A stretch of DNA of 64,000 nt from Rhizobium deserti (GTDB taxonomy: Bacteria; Pseudomonadota; Alphaproteobacteria; Rhizobiales; Rhizobiaceae), in the NCBI RefSeq assembly GCF_004358025.1, contig NZ_SMTL01000001.1:1-64000 (forward strand), written 5' to 3'. A program made the position numbers and the translations under genes. The notes beneath the pieces are model-generated. The model did no database searches. It saw nothing but the letters and a program-made list of their open reading frames with translations, and was not told the DNA's origin. Shown here piece after piece: positions 15,315 to 22,331 of this stretch; positions within the stretch are counted from its first letter, which is position 1; every line of letters starts with the position of its first letter.

Positions 15315-15702
15315 TGATGTCCTCAGCAATGTCGCCGACCAGGACCGTGGCCGGGAGCTAGTCATTGTCGACCCTTGGACCGGCCAGCCCGCCGGAATCA
15401 AGTTTCGGATTGCCGGCCCCGACAGCGAAGTCCAGCACCGCGCCCGCATCGAAATGATGGACGAACTGGCCGAATTAGCCCGGCCGGACGGCACTGTCTC
15501 AGCTGACGACCGCGAACGCGCACGCCTCAACTGCTTGGCAAAATGCTGCCTGCTGATGGAAATCGAGGAGGACGGCAAGCCGTTGCCAATGACCCAGAAG
15601 AACGTCCTTCGCGTGCTGAAGGCCGGTGTCTGGATACAAGCCCAGGTCGATGCCTTTGCCGGCGATCGATCCAACTTCAAGCCGGAGGCTGCCGATGTCT
15701 GA
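15304..15702 (+). CDS. Probable phage tail assembly chaperone-like protein
   Basis: 132 residues. The pattern is a TGQPAGIKFRIAGPDSE stretch at the N terminus, a charged middle, a Cys-rich segment (LAKCCLLMEI with DGKPLP), and an end WIQAQVDAFAGDRSNF. It fits small tail assembly chaperones of alphaproteobacterial siphophages. These hold the tape measure during tail assembly and normally lie between the tail tube and tape measure genes. Here it sits between portal and protease, far from both. I recognise the pattern but cannot confirm it without a profile search. It overlaps the portal gene by 11 nt and the next gene by 8 nt. Confidence 0.6.
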   Translation: MTLDDVLSNVADQDRGRELVIVDPWTGQPAGIKFRIAGPDSEVQHRARIEMMDELAELARPDGTVSADDRERARLNCLAKCCLLMEIEEDGKPLPMTQKNVLRVLKAGVWIQAQVDAFAGDRSNFKPEAADV

Positions 15703-15796
15703 CGCGCAGGTTTTGCGGCTCGTGGCGATTGTTTCGTTCGTTCTGCTGGTCGGTATTCTGACCGCTTTCGACATTGGCCGCAGGGGGGACCGGTAA
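15695..15796 (+). CDS. 33-aa single-span membrane microprotein
   Basis: The frame encodes a short N terminus (MSDAQVLR), one hydrophobic helix of about 18 residues (LVAIVSFVLLVGILTAF), and a basic tail (DIGRRGDR). It overlaps the upstream gene by 8 nt and the protease start by 1 nt (TAATG), so it fills the junction exactly, which favours a real gene. Charge distribution suggests N-out/C-in. No family is known. With no lysis gene in sight, a holin-like role is possible but unproven. Confidence 0.55.
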   Translation: MSDAQVLRLVAIVSFVLLVGILTAFDIGRRGDR

Positions 15797-16341
15797 TGGA
15801 TCACCTCGACCTTGCCCTTCGATTCGAAGCTCCCACGGACGCCGGTGAATTCTCCGGGCACGCGGTGATCTGGAACGAGAGGAACGCGCATAACGAGATC
15901 GTCCGGCCGGGCGCCTTCCGCAAAACACTGCAAGAGCATCGCGCTGCCGGCACCCGCCCGGTCATGTTGTGGTCGCACGATCCCAGCAGCATCATTGGTG
16001 TTTGGGCGGCGGCACGCGAGGACGAAAAAGGTCTGTTCGTTCGCGGCCAGCTCGTCACCAGTACCGCACGAGGTCGCGAGGCCTATGACCTTTTGAAGGC
16101 CGGCGCGCTCAATGGCCTGTCGATCGGGTTCAGAGTGCCGAAGGGCGGCGAGACCAGGCAGTCCGGTGTTCGCATCCTGACCGAGATTGACGTCCGCGAA
16201 ATCAGCTTGGTCGGCATGCCGTCCGCCGGCCGCGCCCGCATCACACAAATCCGCAGCTACGGCCGCTCTGTCGAGAGCGTGGCGGCCTTCACTCACGCTT
16301 GCCGGAAGGCACAACGCGCTCTCGCCACCAAAGGGAAATGA
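15796..16341 (+). CDS. HK97 family prohead protease
   Basis: 181 residues, peptidase family U35. FSGHAVIWNERNAHNEIVRPGAF at the N terminus, the catalytic His in VMLWSHDPSS and the Ser in ALNGLSIGFRV are in the usual order. The protease removes scaffolding parts of the capsid precursor during head maturation. It lies directly upstream of the capsid gene (4-nt gap), as in HK97. Intact. Confidence 0.93.
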   Translation: MDHLDLALRFEAPTDAGEFSGHAVIWNERNAHNEIVRPGAFRKTLQEHRAAGTRPVMLWSHDPSSIIGVWAAAREDEKGLFVRGQLVTSTARGREAYDLLKAGALNGLSIGFRVPKGGETRQSGVRILTEIDVREISLVGMPSAGRARITQIRSYGRSVESVAAFTHACRKAQRALATKGK

Positions 16342-16345
16342 ACAG

Positions 16346-17497
16346 ATGACCAAGCATTTTGTCCTCGAAACCCGCGCCGAGCCGGAAGACGATCCGCTAG
16401 CCGGCGCCGTCCAGGCAGTGGAAGAGCTGCGAACTGGCTTCACCGAGTTCCGCACCGGCGCCGAACAGCAGCTTGCCGGGCTCGCCGAGATCCGCACCCA
16501 GCTTGCTGATCTCGAAACCCGCATGAACCGCCCAGGTAACGGCGGCGGCAACGGCACGGGCGAGATCTCGCTCGAGCGCCGCGCCTTCGGAAATTTCCTC
16601 CGCAGCGGCCGCGAAGCACTGGACGTCGAAGAGGTTCGCGCATTGATCGTCGGCGACGACGTCAAAGGCGGTTACTTGGCGCCGGCTGAATTCCAGGCCG
16701 AAGTGATCCGCGGCATCGTCGAGATCTCGCCAATCCGCCAGGCTGTTCGTGTCGGCTCCACCGGTGCCGGCTCCGTCGTCCTGCCGAAGCTTACAGGACG
16801 TCCAACGGCAAGCTGGGTCGGCGAAGACGAACAGCGTGACGAGACGACGATGACGTTCGGCCAGCTCGAAATCCCGGTCCACGAGCTCGCGTGCTTCATC
16901 GATGTCTCCACCCGCCTTCTGGAAGACTCGGCAATCAACGTCGAAAGTGAGATCGCCTCCGAGTTGTCGCAGGAGTTCGCGTTGAAGGAAGGCGCTGCAT
17001 TCTCGAATGGCGACGGCTCGAAAAAGCCGCTTGGCATCCAGCGCGCCAACATCAAGCCCGTCCTCAATGGCCACGCCGCGAACGTGAATGCCGATAAGCT
17101 AATCGGCCTGATGTACGACCTGCCGCAGCAGTACCGCAACATCGGCTCCTGGATGATGAACGGCACCACACTTGGGATCATCCGCACCCTCAAGGACGCG
17201 AACGGCAATTATCTATGGCAGCCGAGCATTCAGGCGGGCCAGCCGTCCACGTTGCTTGGTCGTCCTGTAATCGAAGATCCCGAGATGCCTAACATCGGTA
17301 CCGCTGGTGCTGAGCCCATCATCTATGGCGATTTCAACCGCGGCTACAGGATTTATGACCGCGTCGGGATGAGCATCATGCGCGATCCCTTCACGCAGGC
17401 CACCCGCGGCCTCGTCCGCTTCCACGCGCGTCGTCGCGTCGGTGGTGGCCCGGTACTCACCGAAGCCCTCCGCAAACTCAAGATGGCTGCAGCCTAA
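16346..17497 (+). CDS. HK97-type major capsid protein
   Basis: 383 residues from the ATG at 16346 (MTKHFVLETRAEPEDD); upstream in-frame ATGs lie inside the protease gene. The first 110 residues form a charged, coiled delta domain expected to be removed by the prohead protease. The HK97 fold follows (DDVKGGYLAPAEFQAEV, IDVSTRLLEDSAINVE, and the C-terminal GMSIMRDPFTQA). It assembles the icosahedral head. Length and order next to the protease are typical. Confidence 0.95.
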   Translation: MTKHFVLETRAEPEDDPLAGAVQAVEELRTGFTEFRTGAEQQLAGLAEIRTQLADLETRMNRPGNGGGNGTGEISLERRAFGNFLRSGREALDVEEVRALIVGDDVKGGYLAPAEFQAEVIRGIVEISPIRQAVRVGSTGAGSVVLPKLTGRPTASWVGEDEQRDETTMTFGQLEIPVHELACFIDVSTRLLEDSAINVESEIASELSQEFALKEGAAFSNGDGSKKPLGIQRANIKPVLNGHAANVNADKLIGLMYDLPQQYRNIGSWMMNGTTLGIIRTLKDANGNYLWQPSIQAGQPSTLLGRPVIEDPEMPNIGTAGAEPIIYGDFNRGYRIYDRVGMSIMRDPFTQATRGLVRFHARRRVGGGPVLTEALRKLKMAAA

Positions 17498-17508
17498 GGA
17501 GAACGCCC

Positions 17509-17889
17509 ATGCGTGACATCGTTCACAACATCGCCGTCGTGCAGAGCTTGGCGCCTGCCGACATCGCCGCCAGCACCAACGGCAGCTCCGTTGACCTGCT
17601 CGGCTTCGACAGCGTGGCCTTCGTCGCCACGACAGGCGTTCGCACCGCTTCAGGCGCCTTCACCCTGACCCTGGAGGAAAGCGACGACAACGCCGCCTTC
17701 ACCGCGGTGGATGCTGACCACTACCAAGCGCCTGTTGCCGGCAACCTTGCAGCCAACGGCACCGCCAAGCTCGGATATCGTGGCTTCAAGCGATATGTCC
17801 GCCCGGTCCTCACCAAGGGAAGCGGCACCTCGATCTTCGTCAGCGTCATCGCCATCAAGGGCGGCGCCGCAGATAAGCCGGTGGCCTGA
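17509..17889 (+). CDS. Small capsid-associated protein, possible head decoration
   Basis: 126 residues, mostly predicted beta strand, rich in Ala, Thr and Val, with no membrane segment. It begins 11 nt after the capsid stop behind an AGGAG ribosome binding site. Small beta-rich proteins at this position in HK97-like phages are often decoration or stabilising proteins. I recall similar hypothetical proteins next to rhizobial phage capsids but cannot name the family. Confidence 0.55.
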   Translation: MRDIVHNIAVVQSLAPADIAASTNGSSVDLLGFDSVAFVATTGVRTASGAFTLTLEESDDNAAFTAVDADHYQAPVAGNLAANGTAKLGYRGFKRYVRPVLTKGSGTSIFVSVIAIKGGAADKPVA

Positions 17890-17891
17890 CC

Positions 17892-18248
17892 ATGCCCTAC
17901 CGCGCTCCCGCCATCTGCACGTATTGCAATCAAGCTCATCCTGCAGGGGTGAAATGCGAACGCGCTCTGCAGGCGAATCGGGAGCGCAAGGCACGCTTTG
18001 ACCAGAAGCGGCCGACCGCACGGCAGCGCGGGTACACAGCCCAATGGGAGCGCGAGTCCAAAGCGTTCATGGCGGTCTATCCATCCTGCCGCCGCTGCGG
18101 ACAGCGGGCCGCGCTAGTCGACCACATAGAACCTCACCGTGGCGACCAGGAGCTCTTCTGGAGACGCACCAACTGGCAACCCCTGTGCACCCCCTGTCAT
18201 TCAAGCGCCAAGCAATCTGCTGAGCGGCGCGATCAGAAGGAGAAATGA
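17892..18248 (+). CDS. HNH endonuclease
   Basis: 118 residues. A zinc-binding N-terminal CTYCNQAHP is followed by an HNH core: CRRCG, then LVDHIEPHRGD with the catalytic His, the Asn in TNWQPLC, and TPCHSSAKQ. Such nucleases beside the terminase are needed for cos cleavage and packaging in many HK97-type phages. Here it lies between the capsid-associated gene and the tail tube, well before the terminase. It starts 2 nt after the preceding stop. Confidence 0.9.
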   Translation: MPYRAPAICTYCNQAHPAGVKCERALQANRERKARFDQKRPTARQRGYTAQWERESKAFMAVYPSCRRCGQRAALVDHIEPHRGDQELFWRRTNWQPLCTPCHSSAKQSAERRDQKEK

Positions 18249-18251
18249 TCC

Positions 18252-18740
18252 ATGCCCGTTTTCGCAACAGCAGGAAGCAAAGTGTTCATCGGGACCGCGA
18301 TGGACGACAGTAACGAAGATCTCGTCGCCGCAGACTTCGCCGATCAGATATGGACGGAGATCGACTATGTCGAAAGCATCGGCACTTTTGGTGATGCAGC
18401 CAACGCAATCGAAACGTCCTTCATCGGACGCGGCCGCGTGCTTAAGGCGAAAGGTGTCAGGAACGCTGGCAACCTCGAACTGGTCGCCGGTCTGGACCTG
18501 ACCGACGCGGGTCAGCTTGCAGTGCTGGCCGCTGAGAAGACAAAGGCCAATTATGCTTTCAAGATCGAGTTTGCCGACGCGCCTGCAATTGGTGCCAGTC
18601 CGAAGAACAGCACCAGAATGTTTGTTGGCCTGATGATGACCGCGACCGAGCAGTTGGACGGCGCCGATAACATCATGAAGTTGAACGCGTCCATCGGGAT
18701 CAACTCGAACATCGTCCGGACGCAAGCCAGCGCGTCGTGA
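18252..18740 (+). CDS. Phage tail tube protein
   Basis: 162 residues of the lambda gpV/TTP type. The pattern WTEIDYVESIGTFGDAANAI, the KAKGVRNAGNLEL strand and the GADNIMKLNASIGI end fit tail tube monomers of siphophages. It polymerises into the tail tube. It starts 3 nt after the HNH stop. In standard order the tail genes follow the connectors; here the tube precedes them, and a 119-nt gap follows where tail chaperone genes would be expected. Confidence 0.8.
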   Translation: MPVFATAGSKVFIGTAMDDSNEDLVAADFADQIWTEIDYVESIGTFGDAANAIETSFIGRGRVLKAKGVRNAGNLELVAGLDLTDAGQLAVLAAEKTKANYAFKIEFADAPAIGASPKNSTRMFVGLMMTATEQLDGADNIMKLNASIGINSNIVRTQASAS

Positions 18741-18859
18741 CCCTGACCGGGGGGTGGTCTTAGACTTTCCACCTCTCAAGGGGACCGGCGGCGGGTCCAT
18801 CGTGCGAAAATCTTTCGAAATGGCTCTAGTTTTCAAAGGGCACAAATGAGGCATCAGCC

Positions 18860-19168
18860 GTGATCGTTTCAGTCGATGAATTGAAGCAGCAGCTTAACCT
18901 TTCCGACGATTTGGGCACCGGTGATGACGCTCTCATTGGCAGGACGATTGCGGCCGCTCAGGGTCTGGTCGAACGTCAACTCGGTTACGCGATCGAGATG
19001 ACATATCCGGTCGAAGTGCCGGCGGCGCTTCAGCAGGCGGTGAGTCTGCTGGCTTGCCACTGGTTTGAAAACCGCGAGGCCACCTTAGTCGGTGTCACCG
19101 GTCAGGAGATCCCCTTCGGAGTCCGCGAGATTGTCCAGGAATTCCGGGAGTACAGTTTCGATGGCTGA
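18860..19168 (+). CDS. Head-tail connector protein (gp6-like)
   Basis: 102 residues with a GTG start at 18860. The helical bundle pattern (VSVDELKQQLNLSDDLG, DDALIGRTIAAAQGLVE) is typical of DNA-packaging adaptor proteins that ring the portal. It overlaps the following gene by 8 nt. Preceded by the 119-nt gap, it is the first gene of the connector block. Confidence 0.85.
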   Translation: MIVSVDELKQQLNLSDDLGTGDDALIGRTIAAAQGLVERQLGYAIEMTYPVEVPAALQQAVSLLACHWFENREATLVGVTGQEIPFGVREIVQEFREYSFDG

Positions 19169-19574
19169 CGACAGCGGTCTTTCCCGATTCCAGAAGCGTA
19201 TGCGGGCCATCCCGCAAGCTGCCCGTGATGCCGTTGTGCCGGCGATCGTCAAAGGTGCCGACGAGATAGCAGCGCTGCAGCGGCAGCTTGCGCCCGAAGA
19301 TACGGGCGCGTTGAAAGAATCAATCGAGGTCACGCCGCCAGGACACAGCACTCCGAAATATTCTCAACCGGGCGGGAGCCGAGTCGCGGGCGAGCTGGAG
19401 GCGCTGATCACCGTCGGGGATCATACGGTTCGTTACCCGCACCTGGTCGAATTCGGCACGGCCGACACCACGGCTCAGCCCTTCTTCTGGCCTGGATTTC
19501 GACTCGGCCGCAAGCGAGCCGCCAATCGCGTCAAGCGAGCTGTTGCCAAAGCTATTCGGGGGACCAAGAAGTGA
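19161..19574 (+). CDS. HK97-gp10 family tail/head completion protein
   Basis: 137 residues from ATG 19161 (MADDSGLSRFQKRMR), chosen over upstream in-frame ATGs because those fall inside the connector gene. The gp10 signature is visible in LAPEDTGALKESIEV, and the C terminus is basic (RVKRAVAKAIRGTKK). It helps complete the tail terminator region. It overlaps the connector by 8 nt and the next gene by 4 nt. Confidence 0.85.
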   Translation: MADDSGLSRFQKRMRAIPQAARDAVVPAIVKGADEIAALQRQLAPEDTGALKESIEVTPPGHSTPKYSQPGGSRVAGELEALITVGDHTVRYPHLVEFGTADTTAQPFFWPGFRLGRKRAANRVKRAVAKAIRGTKK

Positions 19575-19981
19575 GCCCTGAAGCTGCTCTGCAGAAAGCC
19601 ATTCGAGCCCGCCTAATATCAACAGCGGCGGTCACCGGGCTGGTGCCGGCGTCGAGTATCCTTGACCGTAACCAGCGGCCGGCACCATCACCATCGATCA
19701 TCCTTGGCGAGGCAGTCGCTCGTGATGACGGCGAAACCATCGCCCGATCCCGCGTCACAGTTTTTGCGGACGTCCATGTGTGGAAGCGGGAGCCGTCGCT
19801 CGAGGGCGCGAAGGACATCTCTGGCGCCATCCGAGCAGCTTTGCGCGTCCGAAATTCGGACGCACAAGATGGATTCCACATTGCGGATTGGCGCGTCGCC
19901 AGCACCCGTTTCCTCCGAGATCCCGATGGCGAAACCAGCCACGGCGTGATGACCATCCAAGCCATCGTGGAGGAGATCTAA
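19571..19981 (+). CDS. DUF3168 tail completion protein
   Basis: 136 residues with a GTG start. The N terminus (PEAALQKAIRARLISTAAV) and the core FADVHVWKRE and ISGAIRAALR fit the DUF3168 tail-completion family that caps the tail tube. It is coupled to both neighbours: a 4-nt overlap upstream and a 1-nt overlap with the closure protein downstream. Confidence 0.82.
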   Translation: MSPEAALQKAIRARLISTAAVTGLVPASSILDRNQRPAPSPSIILGEAVARDDGETIARSRVTVFADVHVWKREPSLEGAKDISGAIRAALRVRNSDAQDGFHIADWRVASTRFLRDPDGETSHGVMTIQAIVEEI

Positions 19982-20298
19982 TGCGAGCTGGCAAGCTGGA
20001 CAGAACCATCCGCATTGACCGCTTCGACGCCGGCGCCGTGAATGAGTACGGCACGCCGGCACCAACTTTCTCGCCCCTTGCCACGCTGCGTGCGCAGCTC
20101 GTGCAGGCCAGCACGGAAGAATATCTGTCCGGCCAAGGCGCAACAGCCGAGACCGTCGTGATCTTCCGGACGCGCTGGCTTGCCGGTGTGACGACAGCAG
20201 ACCGTGTGCGCCACGAGGGCCGTGCTTTCAACATCAAAGAAGTCAAGGAGATCGGCCGCCGCCGCGGACTCGAGCTTCGTTGCGAGGTTGACGAATGA
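19981..20298 (+). CDS. Phage head closure protein (head-tail adaptor)
   Basis: 105 residues from ATG 19981 (MRAGKLDRTIRIDRF). The opening GKLDRTIRI and the middle EYLSGQGATAETVVIFRTRW are characteristic of the SPP1 gp16-like head closure family. It seals the portal after packaging and docks the tail. It overlaps the TerS start by 4 nt. Confidence 0.88.
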   Translation: MRAGKLDRTIRIDRFDAGAVNEYGTPAPTFSPLATLRAQLVQASTEEYLSGQGATAETVVIFRTRWLAGVTTADRVRHEGRAFNIKEVKEIGRRRGLELRCEVDE

Positions 20299-20705
20299 AG
20301 GGCCGGAAAGCGGAATTGAAAGCGATCGAGGGCGGCCTTGCCGGCGTCCCGTCACCGCCTGGTGAGATCCCGGCCGACATGGTGGCGGAATGGCAGGTCA
20401 TTGCCGCAGAACTCGCGCAGCGGAAGCTGCTGACCGCATCGATGGCGGGCATCTTGTCGACTTACGTCATGGCGCTGAAGAACGTGCGGACATTTCAGAA
20501 GTCGATCGATCAGCATGGGGAGCTAGTCACCAGTGCCCACGGCCACTGGAAGCCAAACCCGGCCGCCGGAATGCAAGCTAAGGCGATGGAGATGGTTGCT
20601 CGCCTAGGTGCTGAGCTTGGCCTGACGCCGGCCGCTCGGGCAAAGCAGGGCTTCCAAAAGGGTGAGAAAAAGCCGGGAGGCGCGCCAGATGGGCTCGACA
20701 TCTAA
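20295..20705 (+). CDS. Terminase small subunit, P27 family
   Basis: 136 residues. MKGRKAELKAIEGG and PADMVAEWQVIAAELA at the N terminus, followed by a helical core and a Lys/Gly-rich C terminus, match P27-type TerS. It recognises the packaging start site and hands DNA to TerL. It overlaps TerL by 17 nt. The terminase pair lies downstream of the head and connector genes instead of at the head of the block. Confidence 0.88.
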   Translation: MKGRKAELKAIEGGLAGVPSPPGEIPADMVAEWQVIAAELAQRKLLTASMAGILSTYVMALKNVRTFQKSIDQHGELVTSAHGHWKPNPAAGMQAKAMEMVARLGAELGLTPAARAKQGFQKGEKKPGGAPDGLDI

Positions 20706-22320
20706 GGCAACCCGCCCCGAATGGATTTTCGACGGCAGCGAGATCGAAGACACCTTCGGCTTCGGAGAAAGAGCTGTCGACTTCCTCCGCCGGCTGAAGC
20801 ACCCGAAAAGCCAGACCGGCAACTTTGAACTGCCGCTGTTCTGGGAGCGCATCGTGCGCCGGATCTACGGCCCGTGCTTCCCGAACAAGCGCCGCCAGGT
20901 CCGGACTGTTTTCATCCTGCTCCCGCGCGGCGCTCGCAAGACCACCATGGGCGCTGGCCTCGCGCTCTTGCACACCGTCGGCTGGGAACGGCAGCCGTCC
21001 GGCCAGGCTATGGTTGCGGCATCGGCAGAGGAAGACGCCCGCATCGCATATGACGAGGCCGTCTCGATCGTCTCCGAAACTGAGTGGCTGCAGGGCGCCA
21101 TGAAGCCGACCGAGTCTCTGTTCTACCTGGAGCACCTGAAGAGCAAAGCGACATTTCGCGCTCTGGCGTCGGGCGGAAAAGGCAAGCTCGGCAAGACCCC
21201 GAATTTTGTTCTGGCTGACGAACTGATAAATTGGGAGGGCGAGAACGCCCGCCGCAACTGGTCAGCGATTCGAACAGGCCTAAACAAGGTGCCCGGCACA
21301 TTGTTGGTGATCATCACGCAGGCGGGCCGTGGTCAGGAAAACCTCGCATATGAGCTTCTCACATATGCTCGAAAAGTGCAGAGCGGCGCCGTGGAAGATC
21401 CATCGTTCCTGCCGGTGCTGTTCGAAACACATCCCGACGACGATTGGGAAGACGAGTCGCTCTGGCACCTCGTCAACCCGGGACTGGCTGACGGCTACCC
21501 CGATATCGACGGCCTTCGCACCATGGCGCGCGAGGCGAAAGAGCGGCCGACTGAGCGAGATAACTTCCGGCAGTTCCACCTCAATTGCTGGCTGGACTAC
21601 AGCGCTAGCCCATTCGTTGCGATGCCTATTTATGACGAGGGCAAATCCGAACTAGGTTCGTTTTTGGAGGATGCGGAGGCAAACCAGACACCTTGCTATC
21701 TCGGCGTCGACCTATCCAGCACGAACGACCTGACGGCTGTCGTGGCGGCCTGGGGCGATCGCGAAAATGGCTATACCGTCCACCCGTGGTTCTTCCTGCC
21801 GAAGGACAATATCCAGCGCAAGGCCGGGCGCGACGGCGTCAACTATCCGGCCTGGGAGGAGCAAGGGCTCATCACCCTCACAGAAGGCAACGTCGTCGAC
21901 TACCACTTCGTCGAGGCGCAGATCGAAGAGCTGGCCGCCCGTTTCAACGTCCGAGAAATCGCTTTCGACCCCGCGCTCGCCCGGAACAGCATCAGCAATC
22001 TTCTGGATAAGGGCTTGCCGGTGGTCGAATTTCGCCAAGGATGGGTCAGCATGTCGCCGGCCATTGCCGAGCTGGAGCGCGCCATCCTCGCCCGGCGCTT
22101 CATCCACGGCGGCAATCCGATTCTGAGATGGCACTTCGATAACATCGCTATCCGAACAGACACGGCTGGCAACAAGTCGTTTCACAAAGGCAAAAGCAAA
22201 GACCGCATCGACGGCGCCGTCGCCACCGCGATGGCCGTGGCGCGCTGCGCAGCCGGCGACAGCGGCCGCTCTTCCTATGACGATTTCGACGGTGATCTCG
22301 AAGAGTTCGCCTATGCCTGA
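20689..22320 (+). CDS. Terminase large subunit
   Basis: 543 residues from ATG 20689 (MGSTSKATRPEW), which follows a GGGAGG ribosome binding site; an earlier ATG at 20662 lacks one. The Walker A variant is in LLPRGARKTTMGAG near residue 85 and Walker B is in NFVLADELINW. The nuclease acidic residues are in YLGVDLSSTNDL and IAFDPALARN. It is the ATP-driven packaging motor and headful or cos nuclease. Intact, followed by the tape measure after 11 nt with an AGGAGG site. Confidence 0.93.
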   Translation: MGSTSKATRPEWIFDGSEIEDTFGFGERAVDFLRRLKHPKSQTGNFELPLFWERIVRRIYGPCFPNKRRQVRTVFILLPRGARKTTMGAGLALLHTVGWERQPSGQAMVAASAEEDARIAYDEAVSIVSETEWLQGAMKPTESLFYLEHLKSKATFRALASGGKGKLGKTPNFVLADELINWEGENARRNWSAIRTGLNKVPGTLLVIITQAGRGQENLAYELLTYARKVQSGAVEDPSFLPVLFETHPDDDWEDESLWHLVNPGLADGYPDIDGLRTMAREAKERPTERDNFRQFHLNCWLDYSASPFVAMPIYDEGKSELGSFLEDAEANQTPCYLGVDLSSTNDLTAVVAAWGDRENGYTVHPWFFLPKDNIQRKAGRDGVNYPAWEEQGLITLTEGNVVDYHFVEAQIEELAARFNVREIAFDPALARNSISNLLDKGLPVVEFRQGWVSMSPAIAELERAILARRFIHGGNPILRWHFDNIAIRTDTAGNKSFHKGKSKDRIDGAVATAMAVARCAAGDSGRSSYDDFDGDLEEFAYA

Positions 22321-22331
22321 AGGAGGCTCAT

